A DNA stretch of 64,000 bases from Deltaproteobacteria bacterium (GTDB lineage Bacteria > Desulfobacterota > GWC2-55-46). This document shows, one piece after another, positions 8,568 to 18,080 of the stretch. The first letter of the stretch is position 1. Every line of letters begins with the position of its first letter. The stretch is from assembly GCA_019912665.1 (NCBI GenBank), contig JAIOIE010000020.1, forward strand, positions 37,393 through 101,392. Direction: 5' to 3'. The position numbers were made by a program, and so were the translations under genes. A model generated the notes under the pieces. That model saw nothing but the letters and a program-made list of their open reading frames with translations, did no database searches and had not been told where the DNA came from.

Positions 8568-9251
8568 CTATTCCGCCGCGCTCGGAAGGGCGGGCGCACA
8601 GCCGAGTATCCAACCGTTATCCCTGGCGCTGAAGTGGCGGTTGTCCCCTATAATAAGATGGTCGTGCACTATCAGGTCCACGGCAAGGGAGGCCCTGTCG
8701 AGTTCCCTTATGAGGTGCCTGTCCTCGGCGGACGGAGCCGGATTGCCGCTCGGATGGTTGTGGGCGAAAACCGCCGAGCGCGCGTTATGCAGAAAGGCGC
8801 GCTCGATCACCTTTCTCGGATATATGGCGGTCCTGTTGACTGTCCCTTCGTGGAGCGTTTCGATTGCAAGGACCTCGTTTTTCGAATTCATGTATATCGC
8901 CACGAACTTCTCGACCTTTTCGCCGAAAAGGCGGAGTTTTAGATAGTCAAGGACGTCCTTTTTGCACCTTATCGCGTCCCTTCCGGCGACTTTTTCCTTC
9001 AAGAGGCCTGACGCGATGCTCCTTGCAGCCAGTATCAGGAACGCCGGTTTCTCCTCTATCCCGCCTATTTCGATAAGCTGCTTGAAGGATGCGCCGAAGA
9101 CCCCCAGAGGGCCGCCCATCTTTTTCATAATGGATTCTGCCTTGGCCCTAGGGTCGCCTCCGGTGCCGGCGAGCCTGAAGATGACCTCGAGTATTTCGTC
9201 GTTTCTGAGGTCCTCGGAGTTCGTTTTCAGTTTCATGAGTATATTTTTCAT
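8568..9251 (-). CDS. radC: RadC/JAB-domain protein
   Basis: A 227-residue protein with an N-terminal helix-hairpin-helix-type region (about 10-75) and a C-terminal RadC JAMM-like domain. The signature FAHNHPSGNPAPSAED (about residues 161-176) has the H-x-H and Asp arrangement of a zinc-dependent JAB/MPN fold. Widely annotated as a DNA repair protein, although its biochemical role is unsettled. It is a single gene between other minus-strand genes. Confidence 0.9.
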   Translation of the reverse strand: MKNILMKLKTNSEDLRNDEILEVIFRLAGTGGDPRAKAESIMKKMGGPLGVFGASFKQLIEIGGIEEKPAFLILAARSIASGLLKEKVAGRDAIRCKKDVLDYLKLRLFGEKVEKFVAIYMNSKNEVLAIETLHEGTVNRTAIYPRKVIERAFLHNARSAVFAHNHPSGNPAPSAEDRHLIRELDRASLAVDLIVHDHLIIGDNRHFSARDNGWILGCAPALPSAAE

Positions 9252-9335
9252 CTCTCAGGATGCCTTGCCGCGGCGCTCTCGATTCCGGAACTGCAATGGC
9301 CGGTTGATAATAAAGCACGGTCTTCATAAAGAAGC

Positions 9336-9527
9336 TCAGGGGATGTCCTTTGCCTTCCGGACGCCTTTCACCCGCTTTCCGGAGAGTATGGAGACAAGCT
9401 CGTCAAGGGTCCTGAAAACCCGCTTTTTTCCGCGCAAGCTGTCCTCGATGATGCCTACGGCCTCGGAAGGGTTCTTCCTGTCCTGGCGGTAGATCCGGAT
9501 TACGAATATCTTTTCCGTGTCTCTCAT
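9336..9527 (-). CDS. Small basic hypothetical protein
   Basis: 63 residues, starting MRDTEKIFVIRIYRQDRKNP, with a beta-strand then helix layout and a basic C-terminus. No Shine-Dalgarno is visible. TATAAT lies only about 8 bp before the ATG (9535-9540, minus strand), so the message could be nearly leaderless. Family not recognised; coding is supported by composition only. Confidence 0.5.
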   Translation of the reverse strand: MRDTEKIFVIRIYRQDRKNPSEAVGIIEDSLRGKKRVFRTLDELVSILSGKRVKGVRKAKDIP

Positions 9528-9678
9528 TAAGAGGATTATAGGATTTTCAGGTTACGGATTGATTACAGATTGAGGCAGGCGGAAAAAAATATTAGAGGGC
9601 AGGCCTTAAATCAAGAGGAAGTCATGTACGGCAGAGCCGGGGTAAGTTCACAAACCCATGCGGAACTGCTCAAAAAGA

Positions 9679-9712
9679 AAGGAGCCATGGCTTTTGCCAT
9701 GGCTCCTTTTTC
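9679..9712 (-). terminator. Terminator for the tRNA-Ala gene
   Basis: A perfect 10-bp stem (GGAGCCATGG with its complement) with a T-rich tail on the minus strand, directly 3' of the tRNA. Confidence 0.75.
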
Positions 9713-9713
9713 C

Positions 9714-9789
9714 TGGTGGAGCAGAGGGGGATCGAACCCCTGACCTCAAGACTGCCAGCCTTGCGCTCTCCCAGCTGAGCTACTGCCCC
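9714..9789 (-). tRNA. tRNA-Ala, anticodon GGC
   Basis: A 76-nt cloverleaf read by hand: acceptor GGGGCAG/CTGCTCC with the G3:U70 wobble that marks tRNA-Ala, D-arm stem GCTC/GAGC, anticodon stem CAAGG/TCTTG with loop CTGGCAG (anticodon GGC), T-arm AGGGG-TTCGATC-CCCT, and an encoded CCA end. It reads GCC, a frequent Ala codon in this window. Confidence 0.96.
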
Positions 9790-9821
9790 AAACTTTGTTT
9801 TTCCTCGAAGACAGATATATA

Positions 9822-9850
9822 TAAATAACACTCCGGCAATTCACTGTCAA
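9822..9850 (-). promoter_or_regulatory. Promoter of tRNA-Ala
   Basis: TTGACA (9845-9850), a 17-bp spacer, then TATTTA (9822-9827) on the minus strand, about 33 bp before the tRNA 5' end. Confidence 0.6.
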
Positions 9851-10052
9851 TCGAAAATTCGCGCGGCGGCATCGTGATGAAACCAGGAAGGAGCATGATG
9901 AACAGGTTCGAGAAATTACATTTCTCCTCATTTTTTAGCTTGCAATGGTTTGAAAAAAATTGTATGAATACTAAACCGCACATGAGGTATGACCCGCTTG
10001 GAGCTCTATGCGGCGTTATATTCAAACTTTCAAAACACAATAGGAGGTTCAG

Positions 10053-10340
10053 ATGGGAAAGCCGTTAACCAAGTCTCAGATCGCTGATTCAATCTCCAAA
10101 AAAGTCGGTGTGACGAAAAAGCTCGCAAGCGAGATGATCAACACCCTCGCGCAGCTTTCCTACAAAGAGGCCAAGAACTCCTTCACTATACCCGGAATAG
10201 GCAAGCTCGTTCTCGTGAAGAGGAAGGCAAGGACCGGCAGGAACCCCCAGACCGGCGCTGCCATAAAGATACCGGCCAAGAGGGTCGTGAAGTTCAGGGT
10301 GGCCAAGGCCTGCAAGGACGCGGTGCTCGGCGCAAAGTAA
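10053..10340 (+). CDS. HU-family histone-like DNA-binding protein
   Basis: A 95-residue basic protein that bends and compacts DNA as a dimer. It has the N-terminal helical dimer region, GIGKLVLVKRKARTGRNP (about residues 49-66) in the beta-arm region with the RxGRNPxTG signature, and a C-terminal helix. A strong TAGGAGG site precedes ATG 10053. It is monocistronic with its own terminator. IHF subunits are related, but the motif spacing fits HU. Confidence 0.93.
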   Translation: MGKPLTKSQIADSISKKVGVTKKLASEMINTLAQLSYKEAKNSFTIPGIGKLVLVKRKARTGRNPQTGAAIKIPAKRVVKFRVAKACKDAVLGAK

Positions 10341-10366
10341 GCCTCTCGCAAACCTCTACGAATGGA

Positions 10367-10394
10367 AAAGCCCCCTTACAGGGGGCTTTTTTAT
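10367..10394 (+). terminator. Rho-independent terminator after HU
   Basis: AAAAGCCCCC and its complement with a 5-nt loop, followed by a T-run. Confidence 0.9.
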
Positions 10395-10515
10395 TTTGCG
10401 GTTAAGGAGCTTCACAAAATTTATACGATAGCCTTTGTATTACGACTGCCCAGCGCCTTGCCATAAGGCAGGCCCATTTTTATCCCAACACAGCTATTTC
10501 CTCTTATTTTCCCTC

Positions 10516-10545
10516 TTGTAATCCGGGATTTTATTCTGATATGAT
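10516..10545 (+). promoter_or_regulatory. Probable promoter of the nrdR-rib-nusB operon
   Basis: TTGTAA, an 18-bp spacer and TATGAT, ending 9 bp before the nrdR ATG. No FMN riboswitch is visible between HU and nrdR. Confidence 0.5.
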
Positions 10546-10554
10546 TTCAAGGTT

Positions 10555-11019
10555 ATGAAATGCCCATTTTGCGGTTTCCTTGAGGACAAGGTCATAGATT
10601 CCCGCCTTTCACAGGACGGCAGCACCACCCGGAGGCGGAGGGAGTGCCTTAGCTGCGCCAAGAGGTTCACGACCTATGAAAGGGTCGAGGAGGCGCTCCC
10701 GCTCGTCGCAAAGAAGGACGGCAGGCGCGAGATATTCGACCGGACAAAGATACTGAACGGCATAATGAAGGCCTGCGAGAAGAGGCCCGTAAGCCTCGAT
10801 GAGATAGAGAAGGCGGTCGCCCGGCTCGAGACCAGGTTCATAGATTCCGGCGAGAGGGAGATCCCGAGCTCGTCTATCGGCGAGGCCGTGATGGAGGAAT
10901 TGAAGGGGCTCGACGAGGTCGCATACGTGAGGTTCGCCTCGGTCTACAGGGACTTCAGGGACATAAACGAGTTCATGCATGAATTGAAGGACCTCCTTGA
11001 AGTGAAGAAAAGGACCTGA
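10555..11019 (+). CDS. nrdR: Transcriptional repressor NrdR
   Basis: A 154-residue repressor of ribonucleotide reductase genes. The N-terminal zinc ribbon has C3-x2-C6 and C31-x2-C34 with the RRRREC stretch, followed by an ATP-cone (about residues 47-137). Its TGA overlaps the ribD ATG (TGATG), so nrdR and ribD are translationally coupled. The nrdR-rib order is a common bacterial arrangement. Confidence 0.96.
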   Translation: MKCPFCGFLEDKVIDSRLSQDGSTTRRRRECLSCAKRFTTYERVEEALPLVAKKDGRREIFDRTKILNGIMKACEKRPVSLDEIEKAVARLETRFIDSGEREIPSSSIGEAVMEELKGLDEVAYVRFASVYRDFRDINEFMHELKDLLEVKKRT

Positions 11020-12125
11020 TGGCGCGGCATGAGGATTTCATGCGCGCTGCGCTCAAATTCGCCCGCAAGGGACTCGGCAGGACCAGCCCCAACCCCGCGG
11101 TCGGCGCTGTAATAGTAAGGAGCGGCCGGATAATCTCCTCAGGCTGGCACCGGAAGGCAGGCCTGCCCCATGCCGAGATAGAGGCCCTTTCAGGGGCCGC
11201 AGGGGACCTCAAAAATGCCGTCATGTACGTGACGCTCGAGCCCTGTTGCCATTACGGCAGGACCCCGCCCTGCACCGAGGCCCTGATACGCTCAGGCGTA
11301 AGGAAGGTGGTCATAGGGGCGCTCGACCCCAATCCGCAAGTGAGCGGAAAAGGGGCGAGGAGCTTAAGGAAGGCCGGCATAGAGGTCGTCTCCGGCGTCC
11401 TCGAAGAGGAATGCATGGCCGTTAACGAAGCCTACACGAGCTATATCCGCAGCCGCACTCCGTTCGTAACGCTGAAGCTCGCGTCCTCCCTCGACGGCCG
11501 CATAGCAACCTCCACAGGCGAGTCCAGATGGATAACGGGGCCGCTTGCCCGTAAGCGCGTCCATAGCCTCCGTTCCGTGAACGACGCTGTAATGGTCGGG
11601 AGAAGGACTGTAGAGAGGGACGACCCGGAGCTTACGGTAAGGCTCGCGAAGGGAAGGGACCCGATAAGGGTGGTCCTCGATAGCAACCTTCTCACCCCGT
11701 CCACGGCAAGCGTCTATAATGGCGTAAAGGAGGGCAAGGCCCGGCTCATATTCTTTGTGACTTCCAGGGCCTCGTCTTTGCGGATTAAAAAGGCCCGGGA
11801 GAACGGGGCTCAAGTGGTAAGGGTCGCAGCCTCAGGAAAAGGGGTTTCCGTAAAGAACGTCCTCCGGGAGCTCGGAAAACGGGAGATAACGAGCGTGCTG
11901 GTCGAGGGCGGCGGCGAGCTTGCCTCCTCGCTCATACAGGCAGGCCTGGTCGATAAGTATGTCCTTTTCTACGGCCCTGTCATCATAGGCGGCGACGGGA
12001 AGCCCTCGGTCGCTTCAATCGGGCTGAAAGGGCTTGCAAAGGCCCCCAGGCTCGAGAGGGTGACTGCCAAGGCCATTGACGGCGGCGTTGTCGTCGAAGG
12101 ATATCCGGCCTGGAAAGAGGGGTAG
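11019..12125 (+). CDS. ribD: Bifunctional pyrimidine deaminase/reductase RibD
   Basis: Catalyses the second and third steps of riboflavin synthesis: deamination of the diaminohydroxy-pyrimidinone 5'-phosphate, then NADPH reduction of the ribose. The deaminase domain is residues 1-145 with zinc ligands H51 (H51-A52-E53), C76 and C85 in PCCHYGRTPPC. The reductase domain is about 145-365. The 368-residue length is normal. ATG 11019 overlaps the nrdR stop. Confidence 0.96.
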   Translation: MARHEDFMRAALKFARKGLGRTSPNPAVGAVIVRSGRIISSGWHRKAGLPHAEIEALSGAAGDLKNAVMYVTLEPCCHYGRTPPCTEALIRSGVRKVVIGALDPNPQVSGKGARSLRKAGIEVVSGVLEEECMAVNEAYTSYIRSRTPFVTLKLASSLDGRIATSTGESRWITGPLARKRVHSLRSVNDAVMVGRRTVERDDPELTVRLAKGRDPIRVVLDSNLLTPSTASVYNGVKEGKARLIFFVTSRASSLRIKKARENGAQVVRVAASGKGVSVKNVLRELGKREITSVLVEGGGELASSLIQAGLVDKYVLFYGPVIIGGDGKPSVASIGLKGLAKAPRLERVTAKAIDGGVVVEGYPAWKEG

Positions 12126-12130
12126 GGTAT

Positions 12131-12775
12131 ATGTTCACTGGTATCATAGAAGACGTAGGCACGGTTAAACATATTGAAAAAAAAGGGCCTTTTGGTAGAA
12201 TAACGGTTGAGACCGCGCTCCCCTTGAACGAGCTGAGGGAAGGGGATTCCATCTCGGTAGACGGGGCCTGCCTCACGGCGGCCGGTTTTTCCGGGAATGC
12301 TTTCAGCGCCGACGTAAGCGAAGAGACACTTCGGGTGACCACGCTGGGCGGGCTTATCGCCGGAAGCAAGGTCAATATCGAGAGGGCTTTGACGCTTACA
12401 AGGCCGCTTGGCGGCCACCTCGTTACAGGCCACATCGACGGGGTCGGGTCTATCAAAAAAATGGCCCGGAGCGGCGATTACCTGGATCTCGAAATAGCTG
12501 TCCCGCCGGAGCTAATGGCCCAGGTCGTAAAGAAAGGCTCCATATCAATCGACGGCATAAGCTTGACAATAGCCGACCTCGGCCCGGGATGCGTGAGGAT
12601 AGCGATAATCCCGCATACGCTAGTCAAAACGACCCTGCTTTCAAAGCGAGAGGGTTCGAGAGTAAATATTGAGACCGACATCATAGGCAAGTACGTAGAG
12701 AAGTTTTTCAACAAAAAAGAGAGCCGCATAACCGAGGAGTTCCTTTCGGAGCACGGATTCGGCACGAAGGTCTGA
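12131..12775 (+). CDS. ribE: Riboflavin synthase alpha chain
   Basis: Final step: dismutation of two 6,7-dimethyl-8-ribityllumazine molecules to riboflavin. 214 residues, starting with the MFTGIIEDVG signature and containing two homologous lumazine-binding barrels (about 1-97 and 98-195), as shown by the repeated GxHxVxGHxDG-like segments. It starts 5 bp after ribD. Confidence 0.96.
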   Translation: MFTGIIEDVGTVKHIEKKGPFGRITVETALPLNELREGDSISVDGACLTAAGFSGNAFSADVSEETLRVTTLGGLIAGSKVNIERALTLTRPLGGHLVTGHIDGVGSIKKMARSGDYLDLEIAVPPELMAQVVKKGSISIDGISLTIADLGPGCVRIAIIPHTLVKTTLLSKREGSRVNIETDIIGKYVEKFFNKKESRITEEFLSEHGFGTKV

Positions 12776-12778
12776 CAC

Positions 12779-14041
12779 ATGTCGATAAAGAGGATAGAAG
12801 AGGCTTTAAAAGCCATAAGGGAAGGCAGGATGGTCATCCTCGTCGACGACGAGGACAGGGAGAACGAGGGCGACCTCTGCATGGCCGCCGAGATGATAAC
12901 GCCCGAGGCCGTGAACTTCATGGCCAGGCACGCGCGCGGCCTCATCTGCGTGACGTTAACCGAGGAGAGGGCCGACCTCCTCGCCCTTCCGCCCATGGTG
13001 GACGACAACACATCCCTTTTCAGGACCGCCTTCACGGTTTCAGTCGATGCGAGGGACAACGTAACTACCGGCATTTCCGCGTCAGACAGGGCGAAAACCA
13101 TATTGGCCTGCGTTGACGACAACGCCGGGCCCGGCGACCTTGTCCGCCCCGGGCACATATTCCCCTTGAGGGCAAAAACGGGCGGCGTGCTCGTCCGGAC
13201 CGGCCAGACAGAGGGCTCGGTCGACCTCTCCCGCCTTGCGGGCCTTAAGCCAGCTGGCGTCATCTGCGAGATAATGAACGAGGACGGCACAATGGCCCGG
13301 ATGAAGGACCTGGAGGCCTTCGCGAAAGAGCACGGGCTCATGATCGTCACCATAGCCGACATAATCGAATACAGGCTCAAGCGCGACAGGCTCGTTACCC
13401 GCGCGGCGGAGGCGACAGTCCCCACCAGGCACGCCGGCGAGTGGACTGCGGTCGTCTACACTAACGACGTCGATACTCACGAGCACCTGGCCCTCGTAAA
13501 GGGGGAGATAACGCCGGATGAGCCCGTCCTTGTGCGCGTCCATTCCGAGTGCCTCACGGGCGACGTCTTCGGGAGCGAGCGGTGCGACTGCGGCGAGCAG
13601 CTTAAGAGCGCCATGAAGATGATAGAGAAGGAGGGTAAAGGCATCCTTCTCTATATGCACCAGGAAGGCAGGGGCATCGGCCTCGTAAACAAGATAAAGG
13701 CCTACGCGCTCCAGGACAAGGGGCTCGATACGGTCGAGGCCAACGAGAAGCTCGGATTCAAGGCGGATTTGAGGGACTACGGCCTGGGCGCGCAGATACT
13801 CCGGGACCTCGGCGTGGGGAAGATGCGGATACTCACGAACAACCCGAAGAAGATAAAGGGGCTCGAAGGCTTCGGACTGGAGATAGTCGAGAGGGTCCCC
13901 ATAGAGTCGGTGCCGCACAGCAGGAACGTCAAGTACCTAAGGGTCAAGAAGGACAAGCTCGGGCACCTCATATCCAACCTCGACGCCGAAGCCGAGGTCG
14001 AGGCAGGCGCCGGGGCAGGTCCGTCAGAGCCCTTCAAGTAA
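12779..14041 (+). CDS. ribBA: Bifunctional DHBP synthase/GTP cyclohydrolase II
   Basis: Supplies both precursors of riboflavin: dihydroxybutanone phosphate from ribulose 5-phosphate (RibB, residues 1-200; [11 protein letters not shown] and [10 protein letters not shown] motifs) and the pyrimidine from GTP (RibA, about 205-400; zinc ligands C258, C269, C271 in [16 protein letters not shown]). The 420 residues end in a low-complexity acidic/Ala-Gly tail (about 400-420) beyond the conserved part. It starts 3 bp after ribE. Confidence 0.96.
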   Translation: MSIKRIEEALKAIREGRMVILVDDEDRENEGDLCMAAEMITPEAVNFMARHARGLICVTLTEERADLLALPPMVDDNTSLFRTAFTVSVDARDNVTTGISASDRAKTILACVDDNAGPGDLVRPGHIFPLRAKTGGVLVRTGQTEGSVDLSRLAGLKPAGVICEIMNEDGTMARMKDLEAFAKEHGLMIVTIADIIEYRLKRDRLVTRAAEATVPTRHAGEWTAVVYTNDVDTHEHLALVKGEITPDEPVLVRVHSECLTGDVFGSERCDCGEQLKSAMKMIEKEGKGILLYMHQEGRGIGLVNKIKAYALQDKGLDTVEANEKLGFKADLRDYGLGAQILRDLGVGKMRILTNNPKKIKGLEGFGLEIVERVPIESVPHSRNVKYLRVKKDKLGHLISNLDAEAEVEAGAGAGPSEPFK

Positions 14042-14057
14042 TCCATCCAAATATGCG

Positions 14058-14086
14058 TTGATACCGGGCGAGGTCCGGTGTATATT
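14058..14086 (+). promoter_or_regulatory. Internal promoter before ribH-nusB
   Basis: TTGATA, a 17-bp spacer and TATATT in the 79-bp gap between ribBA and ribH. It could allow ribH and nusB to be expressed apart from the upstream genes. Confidence 0.6.
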
Positions 14087-14120
14087 AACAGGCTTCAAAG
14101 AACTCCCTTAAGGAGGGTCT

Positions 14121-14597
14121 ATGCCGAGGGTAATAGAGGGGAACCTGAGCGCCAAGGGGCTCAAGGTCGCCGTGGTCCTGGGAAGGTTCAACGATTTCAT
14201 AAGCGAAAGGCTCCTTGACGGCGCTGTAGACACGCTCCTCCGTAGCGGCGCATCCGATAGCGACATAGACGTCGTCAAGGTGCCGGGCTCTTTCGAGATG
14301 CCGGTAGCGGCCAAGACCCTCGCCTCGAGCGGCCGCTATGACGCCATACTATGCCTCGGCTGCGTCATCAGGGGCGCTACCCCCCATTTCGACTATGTCG
14401 CAGGCGAGGCGGCAAAGGGCATCGCAAAGGTGGCCCTGGATTTCGAAACACCCGTCGCCTTCGGCGTCGTCACCGCCGACAACCTCGAACAGGCCATAGA
14501 ACGGGCCGGCACCAAATCCGGGAACAAGGGCAGGGACGCGGCGCTCACGGCCATCGAGATGGCCAACCTCTTGAAGACCATCGGGAAAAGGAAGTAA
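14121..14597 (+). CDS. ribH: 6,7-dimethyl-8-ribityllumazine synthase
   Basis: Joins the pyrimidine and the four-carbon unit to form the riboflavin precursor; the subunits assemble into a large shell. 158 residues. [15 protein letters not shown] (about 21-35), [11 protein letters not shown] (about 54-64) and [16 protein letters not shown] (about 78-93) are family signatures. An AAGGAGG site precedes ATG 14121. Confidence 0.96.
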   Translation: MPRVIEGNLSAKGLKVAVVLGRFNDFISERLLDGAVDTLLRSGASDSDIDVVKVPGSFEMPVAAKTLASSGRYDAILCLGCVIRGATPHFDYVAGEAAKGIAKVALDFETPVAFGVVTADNLEQAIERAGTKSGNKGRDAALTAIEMANLLKTIGKRK

Positions 14598-14606
14598 GCG
14601 CCCCGG

Positions 14607-15026
14607 ATGAGCGTAAGGCGAAAGGCGCGGGAGACCGCCCTTCAGATACTCTATAAGACCGACATCTCGGAGGGCAGGGCCGGAGAGGACCTGCTTGAGT
14701 TTGACTCCCTTGTCGCGGGCACCGAGGCAAGGCGGTACTGCGAAACCCTCGTAAGCGGCATAGCCGCGAAACGGGACGAGATCGACTACGTAATCGAAAA
14801 GCATTCCGAAAACTGGACCGTCGAGCGCATGGCCGTTGTGGACAGGAATATCCTCCGGATCGCGGTCTACGAGCTCATGTACTCCGAAGACGTGCCTTAT
14901 AAGGTCGCCATAGACGAGGCGGTCGAGCTCGCTAAACTCTACGGCACCGAGGAGTCAGGGGCCTTCATAAACGGCATAGTAGACAAGGTACGGAAAAGCC
15001 TGGGGAAAAAGCCGCCCGGAGCTTAA
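14607..15026 (+). CDS. nusB: Transcription antitermination factor NusB
   Basis: A 139-residue helical RNA-binding protein that forms the boxA complex with NusE for rRNA antitermination. RRKARETALQILYKTD at the N-terminus and the ending YGTEESGAFINGIVDKV are conserved. It begins 9 bp after ribH, the usual ribH-nusB pairing, and is the last gene before a terminator. Confidence 0.95.
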   Translation: MSVRRKARETALQILYKTDISEGRAGEDLLEFDSLVAGTEARRYCETLVSGIAAKRDEIDYVIEKHSENWTVERMAVVDRNILRIAVYELMYSEDVPYKVAIDEAVELAKLYGTEESGAFINGIVDKVRKSLGKKPPGA

Positions 15027-15047
15027 AGCCCCTGAGGGGGCTTTTTT
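15025..15047 (+). terminator. Rho-independent terminator after nusB
   Basis: AAGCCCC-TGAG-GGGGCTT followed by TTTT; it overlaps the nusB stop codon. Confidence 0.85.
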
Positions 15048-15055
15048 AATGGCAT

Positions 15056-15083
15056 TTGACAGGATATTTACGGGCAGTATAAT
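15056..15083 (+). promoter_or_regulatory. Sigma-70-type promoter for the sugar-nucleotide genes
   Basis: TTGACA, a 16-bp spacer and TATAAT, both consensus, ending 23 bp before the GTG start at 15107. Confidence 0.8.
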
Positions 15084-15106
15084 ACTTTAGTGAGGAGCCG
15101 TATTCC

Positions 15107-16243
15107 GTGAAAGTTCAGTTGTTGGATCTGGCCGCGCAGTACCGTAAGATAAGAAAAGAGGTGCTCCGGGAAGTAAAGGCAGTCTGCGACTCTCAGCATT
15201 ACGTGCTCGGGAAGCATGTCTCGGGGCTTGAATCGGAAATAGCCGCGTACTGCGGCGCGAAGTTCGCGGTGGGCGTGGCCTCCGGGACAGAGGCGTTGCT
15301 CCTGGCCCTCATGGCCGCCGGAGTAAAGGCGGGCGACCTGGTCGCCACGACCCCTTTCACGTTCTTCGCGACAGCCGGGTCGATAGCGAGGCTCGGGGCA
15401 ATCCCGGTCTTTGTGGACATAGACCCGGAGACCTACAATATAGACACCGGGAAGTTCGAGGCGCTCCTTAAAAAGCGCGGGAAGGGCATAAAGGCCGTTA
15501 TACCGGTCCATCTCTATGGGCAGTGCGCGGACATGGACCCGATAATGAAGGCCGCCCGGAAGCACGGGGTGGCTGTCATAGAGGACGCGGCGCAGTCCAT
15601 AGGCGCGGAATACAAGGGAAAGAGGGCGGGCTCAATAGGCCACATGGGATGCCTCTCCTTCTACCCCACGAAGAACCTCGGGTGCTTCGGCGACGGCGGC
15701 ATGGTCACGACGAACGACGCGAAGCTCGCCGAGAGGCTTAAGATGCTACGAGTCCACGGGAGCCGCGTCCGGTACTACCACGACGAAGTCGGCCTCAATA
15801 GCAGGCTCGACGAGATACAGGCGGCGGTCCTCCGGGTGAAACTCAAGTACCTCGATTCATGGGCCGGGGGAAGGGCGAAAAACGCTGAACGCTATGACAG
15901 GCTTTTCGGAAGAGCGGCGATAAAGGGCGTATTGAGCACGCCGTTTATCCAGGAAGGCAACCGCTCGGTCTACAACCAGTACGTCATAAGGGTCAAGAAA
16001 AGAGACGAGCTCAGGGTCCATCTTTCCGCCGCAGGCATAGGGAGCGAGATATACTATCCGCTTCCGCTCCATCTCCAGAAGTGCTTCAAGGGGCTCGGAT
16101 ACAAGAGAGGCGACTTCCCAGTATCCGAGGCGGCGGCAAAAGAGGTGCTTGCGCTCCCCATATATCCCGAGCTTACGCTGCCTCAGCAGAAGAATGTAGT
16201 AGCCGCGATAGCGGGGTTTTACGGCCAGGGGAATCGTAAATAA
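15107..16243 (+). CDS. DegT/DnrJ/EryC1/StrS-family sugar aminotransferase
   Basis: PLP enzyme that transaminates a keto-sugar nucleotide for surface polysaccharide synthesis. 378 residues from GTG 15107. The PLP-binding Lys is K189 in SFYPTKNLG, with D160 in VIEDAAQS contacting the cofactor ring nitrogen; GTEALLLAL near 60 binds phosphate. The neighbour makes UDP-xylose from UDP-glucuronate, so a UDP-sugar substrate is plausible (WbpE/WlbC-like), but the exact substrate cannot be read. Confidence 0.88.
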   Translation: MKVQLLDLAAQYRKIRKEVLREVKAVCDSQHYVLGKHVSGLESEIAAYCGAKFAVGVASGTEALLLALMAAGVKAGDLVATTPFTFFATAGSIARLGAIPVFVDIDPETYNIDTGKFEALLKKRGKGIKAVIPVHLYGQCADMDPIMKAARKHGVAVIEDAAQSIGAEYKGKRAGSIGHMGCLSFYPTKNLGCFGDGGMVTTNDAKLAERLKMLRVHGSRVRYYHDEVGLNSRLDEIQAAVLRVKLKYLDSWAGGRAKNAERYDRLFGRAAIKGVLSTPFIQEGNRSVYNQYVIRVKKRDELRVHLSAAGIGSEIYYPLPLHLQKCFKGLGYKRGDFPVSEAAAKEVLALPIYPELTLPQQKNVVAAIAGFYGQGNRK

Positions 16244-16254
16244 GGAGGAAGCCG

Positions 16255-17211
16255 TTGAAAAGGATACTCGTTACCGGCGGCGCCGGGTTCATAGGCTCGC
16301 ACCTCTGCGAGAGGCTCCTCAGGGACGGAAACGAGGTCATCTGCCTTGATAACTTCTTCACGGGCAGGAAGGAGAACATCTCGCACCTCCTTGACAATCC
16401 CGGTTTCGAGGTCATCCGCCACGACGTCATCGAGCCCGTTCTCCTTGAGGTAGACCAGATATATAACCTCGCCTGCCCGGCCTCGCCGGTCCACTACCAG
16501 TACAACCCCGTAAAGACGATAAAGACCAATATAATGGGTGCGCTCAATATGCTGGGACTAGCCAAGAGGGTGAGGGCAAGGATACTCCAGGCCTCGACCT
16601 CCGAGGTCTACGGCGACCCCAAGGTGCACCCCCAGCCCGAGAGCTACTGGGGGAACGCGAACCCCATAGGTTTCCGGGCCTGCTACGACGAGGGCAAGAG
16701 GTGCGCCGAATCGCTCATGTTCGCCTACCACAGGCAGAACGGCGTGGACATACGCGTCGTCAGGATATTCAACACGTACGGCCCCAGGATGCTGGAGAAC
16801 GACGGCAGGGTGGTAAGCAACTTCATCGTACAGGCCCTCCGGGGCATGGACATGACAGTCTACGGCGACGGCTCGCAGACGCGCTCATTCTGCTATGTTG
16901 ACGACCTGGTGGACGGGCTCATAAAGATGATGGAGAATGACGGCGTTATAGGGCCTGTGAACCTCGGAAACCCCGGTGAGTTCACCGTGCTTGAGCTCGC
17001 CAACATGGTAAAGAAGCTTACTTCGAGCAGCTCGACTATAGTCTACAAGGAGCTTCCGCCCGATGATCCGGTCCAGAGGAGGCCCGACATTACGCTCGCA
17101 AAGGAGTCTCTCGGCTGGCGGCCGCTCGTGGGCCTCGAAGACGGCCTCCTGAAATCAATCGAATATTTCAGGTCAAGGATAAGCCCCGCATCAGGACTCT
17201 CCGCGTTATAG
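16255..17211 (+). CDS. UDP-glucuronate decarboxylase (UDP-xylose synthase type)
   Basis: NAD-dependent short-chain dehydrogenase/epimerase-fold enzyme converting UDP-glucuronate to UDP-xylose. 318 residues: Rossmann [11 protein letters not shown] at 8-18, catalytic Y144-x3-K148 with TSEVYG at 115-120, and the decarboxylase-type segments [16 protein letters not shown] (about 73-88) and [10 protein letters not shown]. The start is TTG 16255, chosen for its AAGGAGG site; 11 bp after the aminotransferase, so one operon. Confidence 0.93.
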   Translation: MKRILVTGGAGFIGSHLCERLLRDGNEVICLDNFFTGRKENISHLLDNPGFEVIRHDVIEPVLLEVDQIYNLACPASPVHYQYNPVKTIKTNIMGALNMLGLAKRVRARILQASTSEVYGDPKVHPQPESYWGNANPIGFRACYDEGKRCAESLMFAYHRQNGVDIRVVRIFNTYGPRMLENDGRVVSNFIVQALRGMDMTVYGDGSQTRSFCYVDDLVDGLIKMMENDGVIGPVNLGNPGEFTVLELANMVKKLTSSSSTIVYKELPPDDPVQRRPDITLAKESLGWRPLVGLEDGLLKSIEYFRSRISPASGLSAL

Positions 17212-17355
17212 ACAAGCCGTAAAAAAACGACAGAAGAAGCCATACGACCCGTATCAGTCCGCACCGGGATCGGTCTTTCCTCAGTAAATCCGTACATCTG
17301 CAAGTTTTATAGCACGCCTCGAAAAGGCTCTCGCCGCCCGTAAAAGGGGGTTCTC

Positions 17356-17595
17356 TTGCCACGTGAAAACGCGAAAAAAGAGGATGGCAGCCTTTTTCTT
17401 GACCTGGCCGGAGCATGCCAGGAGAGGTTCGCGGTAAAGCCCGTTACGTGCGATGTCGCTGGCCCGGCCGCTGGGCGCGCCATTTTCATAAACAGCGTAA
17501 GGTACAGCCGCGTAAACGTGAACGGGGCTCCGCATATTACTGGTGTCTTGAACGGCAAGATCGAGGAGATGTTGTTAGTATCCAGAACTGGCTGA
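17356..17595 (+). CDS. Doubtful small hypothetical protein
   Basis: A possible 79-residue protein with TTG start 17356 after a GGGGG-rich site. Codon use is only moderately like that of neighbours. No motif, membrane segment or family is recognised. It could be spurious. Confidence 0.28.
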   Translation: MPRENAKKEDGSLFLDLAGACQERFAVKPVTCDVAGPAAGRAIFINSVRYSRVNVNGAPHITGVLNGKIEEMLLVSRTG

Positions 17596-17611
17596 GGGTA
17601 CGGCGGCTTTC

Positions 17612-17639
17612 TTGACAGGGTAGCGTTTGGTGATAGACT
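17612..17639 (+). promoter_or_regulatory. Probable promoter of the cytochrome operon
   Basis: TTGACA, a 16-bp spacer and TAGACT, about 70 bp before the first gene. Confidence 0.5.
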
Positions 17640-17708
17640 TTTATCATTCGGCATAGCGCCGGAGGGCCGCGCAATCATTACAACCCCCCAACACGAGCGG
17701 TGCATCCT

Positions 17709-18080
17709 ATGGCGGGAAAGAGAAACATTGCCTTCGGTTTCCTGTATCTCCTACTCACAATCGTTCTGTATCTCGCCTCAAGGCCTGCCGAGACCGGAGA
17801 GGCGTTCGAGTCCGCGCTGGTGCAGGCGAATATCGACGCGCTGTTGAACATAGGGGCGGGCTGGCTCATCACAAGGCTGCCTTTTGTCGAATGGGTCGCA
17901 AACACGGTCTCGTACCTGATGATAGCGGGGGCTCTTCTCCGTTCCGGAACCCTCTGCCTTGCGGCAATGGGGCTGCTGCCTCCGGCAGCGGCGATAATGC
18001 CGGTCGGCGCTCTAATCCTTATAGCGATGATGCTCTTTATGGGTATAGGATACTTGAGCCTTAAGGTAGTAAGGCAATGA
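17709..18080 (+). CDS. Small multi-helix membrane protein of a cytochrome operon
   Basis: 123 residues from ATG 17709 (an in-frame GTG at 17700 is an alternative). About three hydrophobic helices (7-22, 65-93, 94-117). No heme ligand pattern or known family. Its stop overlaps the start of the cytochrome b gene (ATGA), so it is translationally coupled and probably a partner subunit or assembly factor. Confidence 0.7.
   Translation: MAGKRNIAFGFLYLLLTIVLYLASRPAETGEAFESALVQANIDALLNIGAGWLITRLPFVEWVANTVSYLMIAGALLRSGTLCLAAMGLLPPAAAIMPVGALILIAMMLFMGIGYLSLKVVRQ

Larger units (their letters stand above)
17212..17708. other. 497-bp region with at most one doubtful small gene
   Basis: Apart from the weak coding candidate at 17356-17595 and a promoter at 17612-17639, nothing is recognised. 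Confidence 0.5.

Noticed and set aside
10395..10554. FMN riboswitch before the riboflavin operon
   Set aside because: None of the conserved RFN sequence blocks is visible.
17307..17705. 132-codon minus-strand open frame
   Set aside because: No ribosome site, odd composition, no family; treated as noise.
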